A stretch of DNA of 64,000 bases from Streptomyces sp. ISL-10 (lineage in GTDB: Bacteria; Actinomycetota; Actinomycetes; Streptomycetales; Streptomycetaceae). Below, one piece after another: positions 24,887 through 33,768 of this stretch. Position 1 is the first letter of the stretch. Every line of letters starts with the position of its first letter. The stretch is taken from NCBI RefSeq assembly GCF_018614575.1, contig NZ_JAGGOJ010000014.1:159626-223625 (forward strand), read 5' to 3'. The notes below the pieces were generated by a model, which had not been told where the DNA came from, searched no databases, and saw only the letters and a program-made list of their open reading frames with translations. Position numbers and translations under genes: made by a program.

Positions 24887-27800
24887 ATGGAGACGACGGG
24901 GATGGACGCCGGTACGTACGAGGTACTGCGCGACCGCCTCGGTGCCCAGGCCGGCGAACTGGCCCGGCGCGCCGAGGACCTCAACACCGCCCGTATCGCG
25001 GCCTTCGGCTCCACGGAACTCGCCCTCCTCAGCACCGAGCGGATCCGCACGGACCGCAATGCCGTCCCCCGCGACGCCGTCGCCGTCGGTGACGCGCTGC
25101 TCGTCGGCTACGAGGCTCCGGCGGCGGACGTGTTCGCCCTCTACGACGGCGACCTGAACCGGCTCCCGGACGACGCGGTGCCCGGCCTGCTCGACGACCC
25201 CGCCTTCGTACGCGAACACGCCGCGCTGCACCGCTACTTCCAGGGCGCGCGACTCCTCCGGCTCCGCCGCGTGGAGGGCAGGCTGCTGGCGGTGTTCCGG
25301 ACCGGGGAGCAGGCCGAGGACATCCGCGTGCTGCGCTGGTCGGTTTCGGCGTCCGGCGAGGTGCGGTTCCTTGACGCCCGGGGGGAGCGGGACAACGTCC
25401 TCCCCGACCCGTACGACTTCTCGTGGGTCGACGCGACCCGGGACGACCACGTCCTGGGACGGCACCCGCACATCTCCCTCGCCGCAGGCACCGTCTTCGT
25501 CTCGACGGTCGGCGGCACGCTGACGGTGAAGACCGACGACGACACGGAGTCCGGCGAGGGTGTGCACAGCGAGCCGGTCGACGAGCCCCTCCAGTCGCTC
25601 GCCGACGCCGACGTGGCCTACGCGGTCGTCGGTGCCCTGATCCTGATCCGTGTCCGTCCGTACAAGGAGGACACCCGGCGGCATCTGGTCTTCAACACGC
25701 TCACGAAGTCCGTCGTCCGGCTCGACGGCGTCGGACAGGCGTGCCGCCGGCTGCCCGACGGCCAGGGCATCGTCTTCCCCGGCGGCTATTGCCTGGCCAC
25801 CGGCGCGGTGAAGACCTTCGACGCCGCGGACACCCGGGGCCTGGAGTTCGAGCGCGCTGTCCGCTCGCCCAACGGCGAGGACGTGCTGTTCGCGTTCCAC
25901 GCCGGGGCCGAGGGCCGCACCCTCCTCCTGCCGTACAACCTCATCCGCAAGGCGGCCGCCACACCCCTGACCTGTCACGGCTACGCCCTCTTCGACGACG
26001 GCACCCTCACCCTGCTGCGCCCGGAGTCCGGCGCGCCGACGCGCGTACATCCGGTGCAGGCGTGGCGGACCCCGTACGTCTCCGACACCCACACCGTCCC
26101 CGTGGACGACGGGCCCCTCGCCCGGATCGGCAACGCCGATCTCGTACGCGGCATCTCCGACTGCCTCGCCATCGCCCGCCAGGCCACCGAGACCACCGCC
26201 ACCAGTGAGCTGTACGCGGCGCTGGTCGCCGCCTGCACACGGGCCGCCGACCGCTTCCACTGGCTGGGCGACGCGGACGCCGGAGACCTGCGCACCCCGC
26301 TGGAGGAGCTGAAGACCACCGCCGAGCAGGTGCTGGAGGAGTTCGCGTCCGTCCAGTCCCTTACCCGGCAGGCCGCCGAGGCCGTCACGGAGACGGCCGA
26401 GCACCTCCAGCGCCTGGTACGGCGCGTCAGGGGCGAAGCTCCGGCCACCGCCGAGGAGTGGATCGAGCGCATCGCGGAGCTGCGCCGGGCCCAGGGCCGC
26501 CTGATGACCCTGAAGGAGATGCGGTACGCGGACACGGACGCCATCGACGCGCTCGCCGGGGACACCGAGGACCACATCGCCTCCACCGCGCAGCGGGCGG
26601 TGGCCTTCCTCCAGCGCGACGACGCATTCAGCGGCCACCACGCGGAGGCGGAGCGGCTCACCGACGCCGCCGGGGCCATCACCACGACAGCCGAGGCGGC
26701 CCCGGTCACGGAAAGGCTGGACGAGCAGGTCTTCGGCCTCCAGACCCTCACCGAGGTCGTCGCCGGTCTGGACATCGGCGACGCCACCGCGCGCACCGCG
26801 ATCCTGGAGCGGATCGCGGAAGTGCTGGCCGGGCTGAACCGCGCTCGCGCGGCCCTCTCCGCCCGCCGCCGTGACCTCGTGGAGCGGGAGGGGCGGGCGG
26901 AGTTCGCGGCCGAGTTCGCGCTGCTCGCGCAGTCCGTCACCAGCGCACTGGCGGCGGCCGACAGCCCCGAGACCTGTGACACGCAGCTCGCGCGACTACT
27001 GCTCCAACTGGACACCCTGGAGTCGCGGTTCGCCGACCACGACGGCTTCCTCGCCGAGATCGCCGACAAGCGCACCGAGGTCCACGACGCCTTCTCCGGC
27101 CGCAAGCAGACTCTCCAGGACACCCGCGCCCGGCGCGCCGAACGCCTCGCCGAGTCCGCTGCACGCGTCCTGGAGACGATCGCCCGCCGGTCGGCCGGAC
27201 TGGACAGCGTCGACGCGGTCAACACGTACTTCGCCTCCGACCCGATGGCGGCCAAAGTCCGGCGTACCGCCGACGAGCTGCGCGGACTCGGTGACCAGGC
27301 CCGGGCCGAGGAACTTCAGGGACGGCTCAAAGCCGCCCGCCAGGAGGCCGCGCGGGCGCTGCGGGACCGCACCGAGCTGTACGCGGACGGCGGCGACACC
27401 ATCCGCCTGGGCACGCACCGCTTCGCCGTCAACACCCAGCCCCCCGAGCTCATGCTCGTGCCCCACGGCGACGACGGGATGGCGTTCGTGCTGACCGGCA
27501 CCGACTACCGGCGCCCGGTTACCGACGCCGGGTTCGCGGACACCCGCGCCTACCGGCACCAACTCCTGCCGTCCGAGAACGCCGACGTCTACCGGGCGGA
27601 GTACCTCGCCGCGAAGCTCCTGGCCGAGCGCGGCGCGGAGGCCCTCGCCGACGCGGACCTCCCCGGCCTCGCCCGGCGGGCCGCCGAGGCCGCGTACGAC
27701 CAGGGGTACGAGCGCGGCGTCCACGACCACGACGCGGCCGCGATCCTCTCCCTCCTGCTGCGCTTGCGGGAGCGGGCGGGGCTGCTGCGGTACCCGGCCG

Positions 27801-29725
27801 CCGACCGCGCCACCGCCCAACTGTTCTGGGCCCACGGCACGACACCGCAGACGCGGCGAGCGTGGATGAGCGAGGCGGCGTCCTTGGTACGGGCGCGGAA
27901 CATGTTCGGCACCGCACCGGCACTCGACGCGCTGCGCGGCGAACTCATCGACGCGGGCGCCCTGACAGATCTCGCGGCCGAGTACCTCGTCGAGGAGCTC
28001 GCGACCGGCGAGTCCTTCGTGGCGGGCCCGGCGGCACGCACGCTGCTGGAGAAGTTCCGCCGGTCGGTGGGCTCGACGCCGTACGCGGAAGAGGTACGCG
28101 ACCGGCTGGCCGCCGACGACACCGCGGCCGCGCGACGGCTGGTCGAGGGGTGGCTCGCCGCGTACGCCGCCTCCAGCGGGGAGAACCAGGACGCCGGTGA
28201 CCTCGCCGAGGCGGTCGCGATCGAGGTCTGCCCCGAGCTGGTGCGCCACGACGCGGACAGCACGCTGACGGCCACGGTCACGGGCCTGCTCGGCACGCAC
28301 CCGAGGATCACCCGCGGCGTCCTGACCCTGCGGCTCGACGAATTCCTGGCCACGACCGGCGACTTCACCCGCCGAGTGGCGCCCGGCTTCCGCGCCTACC
28401 AGCAGCGCAGGACGGCTCTCGTCGCCGCCGAGCGCCGGCGGCTGCGCCTGGACGAGTACCGGCCGCGCGTCATGTCCTCGTTCGTACGCAACCGGCTCGT
28501 CGACGAGGTGTACCTGCCCCTCGTCGGCGACAACCTCGCCAAGCAGCTCGGCGCCACTGGGGCCGGCAAACGGACCGACAACCACGGTCTGCTGCTCCTC
28601 GTCTCACCGCCCGGCTACGGCAAGACGACCCTCATGGAATACGTCGCCGACCGCCTCGGCCTGCTCCTGGTGAAGATCGACGGCCCGGCCCTGGGGCATG
28701 ACGTCACCTCCTTGGACCCGGCGGAGGCACCGAACGCCACGGCCCGCCAGGAGGTCGAGAAGATCAACTTCGCGCTGGCGGCGGGAAACAACGTCCTGCT
28801 GTATCTGGACGACATCCAGCACACGTCGCCCGAGCTGTTGCAGAAGTTCATCCCGCTGTGCGACGCCACCCGCACCCTGAACGGCCACGACCTGCGCGGC
28901 AAGCGCTTCGCCGTCTGCATGGCCGGCAACCCCTACACCGAGTCCGGGCAGCGCTTCCGCATCCCCGACATGCTCGCCAACCGCGCCGACGTCTGGAACC
29001 TCGGCGACGTTCTGACCGGCAAGGAGGACGCCTTCGCCCTCAGCTTCATCGAGAACGCCCTCACCTCCCACCCGGACCTCGCGCCCCTGGCCGCGCGGGA
29101 CCGCGCTGACCTGGAGCTGCTGGTCCGGCTCGCCGCTGACGACCCGACCGCCCGACGCGACCGGCTCGCCCACCCCTACGCCCCTGTCGAACTCGACCGG
29201 ATCCTCGCCGTCCTGCGCCACCTGCTCACCGCTCGTGAGACGGTCCTCGCCGTCAACGAGGCGTACATCGCCTCCGCGGCCCAGACCGACGCCACCCGCA
29301 CCGAGCCGCCCTTCCAGCTCCAGGGCTCCTACCGCAACCTGAACAAGATCGCGGCACGGATCTCCCCGGCCATGAACCACGCCGAACTGGCCGCCGTCAT
29401 CGACGACCACTACACGGGCGAGGCCCAGACCCTCACCACCGGAGCCGAGGCCAACCTGCTGAAACTCGCCGCACTGCGCGGCACGCCCACCCAGGCGCAG
29501 ACAGCGCGCTGGGCGGAGATCACCGCCGCGTACGTCCGCACCCAGGCCCTCGGCGGCTCCGGCGACGATGCCGTCGGCCGGGCGGTGGCCGCCCTCGGCC
29601 TGCTCGCCGACCGGATCGCCGCCGTAGAAGCCGCCATCACCCGGGCCACGGACCCCCGCCACCTGCTGAGCCGCCCGGCCGCGGGGCGACATGCGGTCCG
29701 CCCGGAAGGCGGGCAGCCCGGATGA
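24887..29725 (+). CDS. giant DUF3686-type AAA+ ATPase
   Basis: A 1612-aa protein from ATG 24887 (RBS GAGGGAG). Residues about 1-420 are beta-rich with repeating strands, resembling a propeller-like region. Residues about 430-850 are long helices likely to form coiled coils (e.g. TAEQVLEEFASVQSLTRQAAEAV). The C-terminal AAA+ module has Walker A SPPGYGKTT near residue 1243 and Walker B VLLYLDDIQH near 1305, followed by a sensor-like CMAGNPYTESGQRF. Databases call such proteins 'DNA repair ATPase' (DUF3686), on thin evidence. The conserved linkage to flotillin and an OB-fold membrane protein points instead to a membrane-associated remodelling complex (inference). Confidence 0.85.
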   Translation: METTGMDAGTYEVLRDRLGAQAGELARRAEDLNTARIAAFGSTELALLSTERIRTDRNAVPRDAVAVGDALLVGYEAPAADVFALYDGDLNRLPDDAVPGLLDDPAFVREHAALHRYFQGARLLRLRRVEGRLLAVFRTGEQAEDIRVLRWSVSASGEVRFLDARGERDNVLPDPYDFSWVDATRDDHVLGRHPHISLAAGTVFVSTVGGTLTVKTDDDTESGEGVHSEPVDEPLQSLADADVAYAVVGALILIRVRPYKEDTRRHLVFNTLTKSVVRLDGVGQACRRLPDGQGIVFPGGYCLATGAVKTFDAADTRGLEFERAVRSPNGEDVLFAFHAGAEGRTLLLPYNLIRKAAATPLTCHGYALFDDGTLTLLRPESGAPTRVHPVQAWRTPYVSDTHTVPVDDGPLARIGNADLVRGISDCLAIARQATETTATSELYAALVAACTRAADRFHWLGDADAGDLRTPLEELKTTAEQVLEEFASVQSLTRQAAEAVTETAEHLQRLVRRVRGEAPATAEEWIERIAELRRAQGRLMTLKEMRYADTDAIDALAGDTEDHIASTAQRAVAFLQRDDAFSGHHAEAERLTDAAGAITTTAEAAPVTERLDEQVFGLQTLTEVVAGLDIGDATARTAILERIAEVLAGLNRARAALSARRRDLVEREGRAEFAAEFALLAQSVTSALAAADSPETCDTQLARLLLQLDTLESRFADHDGFLAEIADKRTEVHDAFSGRKQTLQDTRARRAERLAESAARVLETIARRSAGLDSVDAVNTYFASDPMAAKVRRTADELRGLGDQARAEELQGRLKAARQEAARALRDRTELYADGGDTIRLGTHRFAVNTQPPELMLVPHGDDGMAFVLTGTDYRRPVTDAGFADTRAYRHQLLPSENADVYRAEYLAAKLLAERGAEALADADLPGLARRAAEAAYDQGYERGVHDHDAAAILSLLLRLRERAGLLRYPAADRATAQLFWAHGTTPQTRRAWMSEAASLVRARNMFGTAPALDALRGELIDAGALTDLAAEYLVEELATGESFVAGPAARTLLEKFRRSVGSTPYAEEVRDRLAADDTAAARRLVEGWLAAYAASSGENQDAGDLAEAVAIEVCPELVRHDADSTLTATVTGLLGTHPRITRGVLTLRLDEFLATTGDFTRRVAPGFRAYQQRRTALVAAERRRLRLDEYRPRVMSSFVRNRLVDEVYLPLVGDNLAKQLGATGAGKRTDNHGLLLLVSPPGYGKTTLMEYVADRLGLLLVKIDGPALGHDVTSLDPAEAPNATARQEVEKINFALAAGNNVLLYLDDIQHTSPELLQKFIPLCDATRTLNGHDLRGKRFAVCMAGNPYTESGQRFRIPDMLANRADVWNLGDVLTGKEDAFALSFIENALTSHPDLAPLAARDRADLELLVRLAADDPTARRDRLAHPYAPVELDRILAVLRHLLTARETVLAVNEAYIASAAQTDATRTEPPFQLQGSYRNLNKIAARISPAMNHAELAAVIDDHYTGEAQTLTTGAEANLLKLAALRGTPTQAQTARWAEITAAYVRTQALGGSGDDAVGRAVAALGLLADRIAAVEAAITRATDPRHLLSRPAAGRHAVRPEGGQPG

Positions 29726-30200
29726 CACATCCCTGCGGTCAGATGCGCGGGCAAGACTGATCGGCAGCAGGTCTTTCCCTGCCCTGGAGTTGCCCGATGC
29801 CGCCTTCACCACCGGTTTTGGACCGGTGTCCTCGCTGGGCCGGAACTCTGCGCAGAGGGACTTCGGCGCCGGACTACCGCCCTCGTACGGCTGCGAGGGG
29901 ACACCGACGCCCGCGGCGTCGACCGGACGACCGGCAAGCTGGTCGATGCTCCGGGAACGTCGCCTGCCGCACTGGTGGTGGAGGGCATCGCGTATCCCCG
30001 TGATCGGTCGGACGCTGCCCGTGCCGCCTGCATCGAGGCGATGCGCCGACACCTTTGACGGACGCAGTACAAGCGCTGAACCAGGGCCGTGGGAAATGAT
30101 CTACAACAGCGCGGGATGCCCCTCTCGCTGTTCATCGAACGCTGCTGGCCGGCGCATTTCGTCGGTTCCCCACCACCACCACAGGAGACGGGTCTTCGGG
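29726..30200. other. intergenic region with coding-like fragment
   Basis: Plus-strand frame ending at a TGA at 30056 reads TTALVRLRGDTDARGVDRTT then KLVDAPGTSPAALVVEGIAYP, which looks protein-like, but no start with an RBS was found and the family is not recognised. Possibly the 3' remnant of a lost gene. Confidence 0.3.
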
Positions 30201-30262
30201 GCGCGTGTGGGGCTTCGGACACGCGCAGGGCCCTGGTGGTGACGTGGGTCTCCACCAGGGCC
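30201..30262 (+). terminator. two tandem hairpins with T-rich tail
   Basis: GCGCGTGT (30201-30208) pairs with ACACGCGC (30219-30226), and GGCCCTGGTGG (30229-30239) with CCACCAGGGCC (30252-30262). A T-rich run TGATTTGATCTTGTTCT follows, so this is a good intrinsic terminator for plus-strand transcription, some 480 bases after the ATPase gene. What transcript it ends is unclear; a small RNA is one possibility. Confidence 0.65.
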
Positions 30263-30603
30263 TGCTGATTTGATCTTGTTCTGCTCGGGGAGGGAGCGCC
30301 GGGCCGAGTGTGCGCGGTCGGTGCCGGGAAGCCGGTCGGTGTTCAGCTGCCGAGCGGTTTCGTCTTGCCTCGGCGGAAGGTGCGTCGGCGTGGTCGCTCA
30401 CCGCCGAGGGTGAGTGTGTCGAGGTTCCCCGAACAGAACCCCGTGCCGCCGGCGGGCGGGGGAGCCGTCCGAGGGCGACGCGACGGCGCAGCAGACCGGG
30501 GGCGGCACCGGCGGTCGGGGGCGGCACCGGCGGTCGGGGACGCGGGGCGGGATTTGGTCCTCGTGTTGTGCGGCGGGCTGCCGGGCCGTTTGTCGGCCGT
30601 GAT

Positions 30604-30617
30604 GTTTCACGTGGAAC
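30604..30617. promoter_or_regulatory. parS-like ParB-binding site (1 mismatch)
   Basis: GTTTCACGTGGAAC differs at one base from the consensus GTTTCACGTGAAAC. Streptomycetes carry about two dozen such sites around oriC, where ParB loads for chromosome segregation. Intergenic. Confidence 0.75.
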
Positions 30618-30791
30618 GTCGAAGGGCCGGCGACGGAGCCTGACGCGGCCTGACGGGTCCCGAGCGGCGGACGCCCGCCGAGGGCCGAAGCCGCGTTCCG
30701 CGTGTGTCCTGGATGCCGATGCCGATGCCGCGGCCGGTCGGGCGCCGCTCCCGTGGGTCCTCGGCGCTCCCGCCAGAGCCTGGGGGCATGG

Positions 30792-30800
30792 TTGTCCACA
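30792..30800 (+). promoter_or_regulatory. DnaA-box-like 9-mer
   Basis: TTGTCCACA, the Streptomyces DnaA-box consensus, 83 bases before the DUF2252 start. Isolated rather than part of an oriC cluster. Confidence 0.4.
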
Positions 30801-30882
30801 GGGGGCAGACGGCTGTCGTGGCCCGGCGGTACGGTCTGGGCAGTTGATGTTGAGGGCGTACGACGCCGGGGGAGGCAGCGGC

Positions 30883-32382
30883 ATGAACGAGGCCGGGATG
30901 TTGGTGCCCGCGCAGCGGCTGGAGGACGGCGCGGCCGGGGCCGTGGATGTGGTGGCCGGGGGCCGCATTCCGGACGTGCCCGGATTCGCGCCGCGCACGG
31001 CGGCCAAGGGAAGGGCGGCCGGGCAGGCCGGCGGCTCGCCGAAGGAGCTGGGCAAGGCGCTGCGGGCGCGCGTGCCGCGCTCCGGGCACGACTCGCTTGT
31101 TCTCACCACCGATCGCCCGGACGCTGTCCGGGCGGTTGAAGAGTCCAGCCGGGGCCGTGTGCCCGAGCTCACTCCCATACGAGTGGGCAGGATGGCGGCC
31201 TCCCCGTTCGCGTTCCTGCGCGGCTCGGCAGGACTGATGGCACACGATCTGGTGGGCACTCCTGTGACCGGCGTCGGCGCCCAGATCTGCGGCGACGCGC
31301 ACGCCGCGAACTTCGGTCTCTACGGGGACGCCCACGGGCGACTCGTCATCGATCTGAACGACTTCGACGAAACGGTCGTCGGCCCGTGGGAGTGGGACGT
31401 CAAGCGGCTGGCGGTGTCGCTGGTGCTGGCCGGACGGGTGGCGGGGGCGGACGAGGACGTCTGCCGGGCGGCCGCCTTCGATGCCGTCGGCGCCTACCGG
31501 CGCACCATGCGGCTGCTGGCGAAGCTGCCCGCGCTGGACGCGTGGAACGCCATCGCCGACGAGGAGCTCGTCTCGCACACGGACGCGCGGGACCTGCTGG
31601 GCACGCTGGAGCGTGTCGCCGCGAAAGCCCGCAACAACACCAGCGCCCGCTTCGCCGCCAGGTCCACGGAGCCGGTGACCGGCGAGGACGGCGAGGCGGG
31701 CCGCCGCTTCGTGGACGCAGCGCCGGTGCTGCGGCGGGTGCCGGACGCGGAGGCGGCGGCTGTCGCCGCGTCCCTCGGCCCGTACCTGTCCACGGTGTCC
31801 GAGGACCGGCTGCCGCTGCTCGCGCGGTACGCGATCCACGACGTCGCCTTCCGCGTCGTGGGCACCGGCAGCGTCGGTACCCGGTCGTACGTGGTGCTGC
31901 TGCTCGATCACCGGGGCGATCCGCTGGTACTGCAGGTGAAGGAGGCGCGGGCTTCGGCGCTGGAGCCGTATCTGCCCGCCGCCGGTTTCCCGGTACGGCC
32001 GGTGGACCACGAAGGCCGGCGCGTGGTGCTCGGGCAGAAGCGGATGCAGGTCGTCAGCGACATCCTGCTCGGCTGGACGACGGTGGACGGCAGGCCGTTC
32101 CAGGTGCGGCAGTTCCGCAACCGCAAGGGCAGCGTGGACCCTGCCGCTCTGGCCCCAGAGCAGGTCGACGACTACGGGCGGATGACCGGCGCGCTCTTGG
32201 CGCGTGCGCACGCCCACAGTGCAGACCCGCGGCTCCTGGCGGGCTACTGCGGCAAGAGCGAGGAGTTCGACGAGGCCGTCGCATCCTTCGCCGTCGCCTA
32301 CGCGGACCGCACCGAGGCCGACCACGCGGAGCTGCTGGCCGCGGTCAAGAGCGGTCGGACAGCAGCCGAGCTGGGTGTGTGA
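30883..32382 (+). CDS. DUF2252 family protein
   Basis: A 499-aa protein. ATG 30883 was chosen for its RBS GGGGGAGG seven bases upstream; ATG 30847 is possible. DUF2252 proteins have a kinase-like (aminoglycoside phosphotransferase-related) fold; here GDAHAANFGLYGD resembles the catalytic loop and LVIDLNDFDET the metal-binding motif that follows. No activity is established for the family. Other conserved parts are RMAASPFAFLRGSA near the N-terminus and VLQVKEARASALEPYL. Monocistronic or leading the J-domain gene 33 bases later. Confidence 0.88.
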   Translation: MNEAGMLVPAQRLEDGAAGAVDVVAGGRIPDVPGFAPRTAAKGRAAGQAGGSPKELGKALRARVPRSGHDSLVLTTDRPDAVRAVEESSRGRVPELTPIRVGRMAASPFAFLRGSAGLMAHDLVGTPVTGVGAQICGDAHAANFGLYGDAHGRLVIDLNDFDETVVGPWEWDVKRLAVSLVLAGRVAGADEDVCRAAAFDAVGAYRRTMRLLAKLPALDAWNAIADEELVSHTDARDLLGTLERVAAKARNNTSARFAARSTEPVTGEDGEAGRRFVDAAPVLRRVPDAEAAAVAASLGPYLSTVSEDRLPLLARYAIHDVAFRVVGTGSVGTRSYVVLLLDHRGDPLVLQVKEARASALEPYLPAAGFPVRPVDHEGRRVVLGQKRMQVVSDILLGWTTVDGRPFQVRQFRNRKGSVDPAALAPEQVDDYGRMTGALLARAHAHSADPRLLAGYCGKSEEFDEAVASFAVAYADRTEADHAELLAAVKSGRTAAELGV

Positions 32383-32415
32383 CCGGCCACCCCGGGGCGG
32401 CCGTAGTCTGGACGG

Positions 32416-33261
32416 GTGACCCAGGAAGCCGCCGGTGAACCGACCTCCCGGAACGACGAAGAGCGCCACGCGCACCAGGACGCACAGCCGAGGCCAGAGG
32501 CCCGGCTGGCGAACGCGGTGCGGGTGGCCGAGCAGGCGCTGATCGAGTTCGAGATCGCGCTGGAGACGTTCCGGGTGGAGGTGGAGAACTTCTCCCGGCT
32601 GCACCATCAGAAGCTCGGGCCGATGTATGCGCGGCTGGATGAGCTGGACGCGCAGATCGCCGAGGCCCGGGCGACGCGCAGCGGTGATCCCGAGGACCTG
32701 CGCAAGGCGCAGGAGGCACGGGCCATGGTGCTGCCCATGCCGGGCGTGGACGAGCTGTTCCACGACTGGATGGACAGTGACGGCCTGTCCCCGGAGGCCG
32801 CCGCGATGCTCACGGAACAGCCGGTGCGGGCCCCCAGGCGCGTGCGGCCCAGTGAAGAGGCCCGCAAGCTCTACCGGGAGCTGGCCCGCAAGGCGCATCC
32901 GGACCTGGCGCAGGACGAGACGGAGCGGGCGCGGCGTGATGAGTTCATCGCCCGGGTGAACGCCGCCTACGGCCTCGGCGACGCGGACCGGCTGCGGGAG
33001 CTGGCCGCGGAGTGGGAGGCGGGGCCGATGGCACCGGAGCTGCAGCTCAGCGAGAGCGAGGAGCTCTACGCACGCCTGGAGTGGCTCGCGCAGCGCAAGG
33101 AGCTGCTCACCCGGGTGGCCAAGGAGCTGGAGGAGAGCGCCATCGGCGCGATGCTGCGGATGGCGCCCGACGACCCGGACACGCTGCTCGAGGAGATCGC
33201 CGAACAACTGCTCGCGCAGGTCGCCGAGCGGGAGAAGGAACTGGCCGACCTGGTGGACTAG
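32416..33261 (+). CDS. J-domain-containing protein
   Basis: A 281-aa cytoplasmic protein from GTG 32416. Residues about 30-100 are helical (likely coiled coil); residues 143-190 resemble a J-domain with the essential HPD at 161-163 (LYRELARKAHPDLAQDE), which in DnaJ proteins stimulates the Hsp70 ATPase. Lacks the Gly/Phe region, zinc fingers and C-terminal substrate domains of DnaJ. The tail is acidic and helical. Probably a specialised co-chaperone. Confidence 0.82.
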   Translation: MTQEAAGEPTSRNDEERHAHQDAQPRPEARLANAVRVAEQALIEFEIALETFRVEVENFSRLHHQKLGPMYARLDELDAQIAEARATRSGDPEDLRKAQEARAMVLPMPGVDELFHDWMDSDGLSPEAAAMLTEQPVRAPRRVRPSEEARKLYRELARKAHPDLAQDETERARRDEFIARVNAAYGLGDADRLRELAAEWEAGPMAPELQLSESEELYARLEWLAQRKELLTRVAKELEESAIGAMLRMAPDDPDTLLEEIAEQLLAQVAEREKELADLVD

Positions 33262-33327
33262 GTTTCCTCAAGGCCCGTCAAGCGGCCGGCAGGTCCGCTG
33301 TACCCGTACGAGAGAAGGCATTGCCCC

Positions 33328-33672
33328 ATGAACTTCGCCCCGCTCCCCTCCGTGGACGCCGCGGCGGTACCGGCCGACGGTCTGGTGCTGGACGTCCGTG
33401 AGGCCGACGAATGGGCGGCCGGTCATGTCGAGGGTGCGCTGCACGTCCCGATGAGCGACTTCGTGGCCCGCTTCGGCGAGGTCACCGAGGCGGTGGCGGA
33501 CGGGCGCCGCGCCTATGTGATGTGCCGGGTCGGCGGCCGGTCCGCCCAGGTGACCCAGTACCTGGTGCAGCAGGGCATCGACGCGGTGAACATCGACGGT
33601 GGCATGCTCGCCTGGGACGGCGCGGGCCGCCCGATGGTGACCGAGAACGGTGCCCCTGCCTTCGTGCTCTGA
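33328..33672 (+). CDS. rhodanese-like domain protein
   Basis: A 114-aa single-domain rhodanese. Active loop CRVGGRS with Cys66 as the sulfur-carrying residue; the DVREADEWAAGHVEGALHVPM and NIDGGMLAWDGAG segments are typical. Moves sulfane sulfur to an acceptor. RBS GAGAAGG upstream of ATG 33328. Partner not evident from neighbours. Confidence 0.92.
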   Translation: MNFAPLPSVDAAAVPADGLVLDVREADEWAAGHVEGALHVPMSDFVARFGEVTEAVADGRRAYVMCRVGGRSAQVTQYLVQQGIDAVNIDGGMLAWDGAGRPMVTENGAPAFVL

Positions 33673-33768
33673 CCCGGCGGCGTGCGATTGACCCGGCCAC
33701 CGGCGGCTGTCGCCGCGGCCGGTTCGCCCGGCGGGGGCCTCCTGGCCGACCCGCTGGTGGGGCGGCGG

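Larger units (their letters stand above)
30263..30882. other. 620-base GC-rich intergenic region
   Basis: Contains a perfect 19-bp tandem duplication (30501-30519 and 30520-30538, unit GGCGGCACCGGCGGTCGGG), a parS-like site (30604) and a DnaA-box-like 9-mer (30792). The open frame that runs through it into DUF2252 has Arg/Gly/Ala-rich composition and no family similarity, so I treat it as non-coding. Confidence 0.5.

Noticed and set aside
22649..26641. 1330-codon minus-strand open frame
   Set aside because: Antisense to the flotillin and ATPase genes; Leu/Gly/Asp-rich artefact of high-GC codon use with no family motifs.
30310..30882. N-terminal extension of DUF2252 by 191 codons
   Set aside because: Low-complexity Arg/Gly/Ala sequence containing a parS-like site; a strong RBS precedes ATG 30883.
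30607..33207. 866-codon minus-strand open frame
   Set aside because: Shadow of DUF2252 and the J-domain gene; no recognisable domain.
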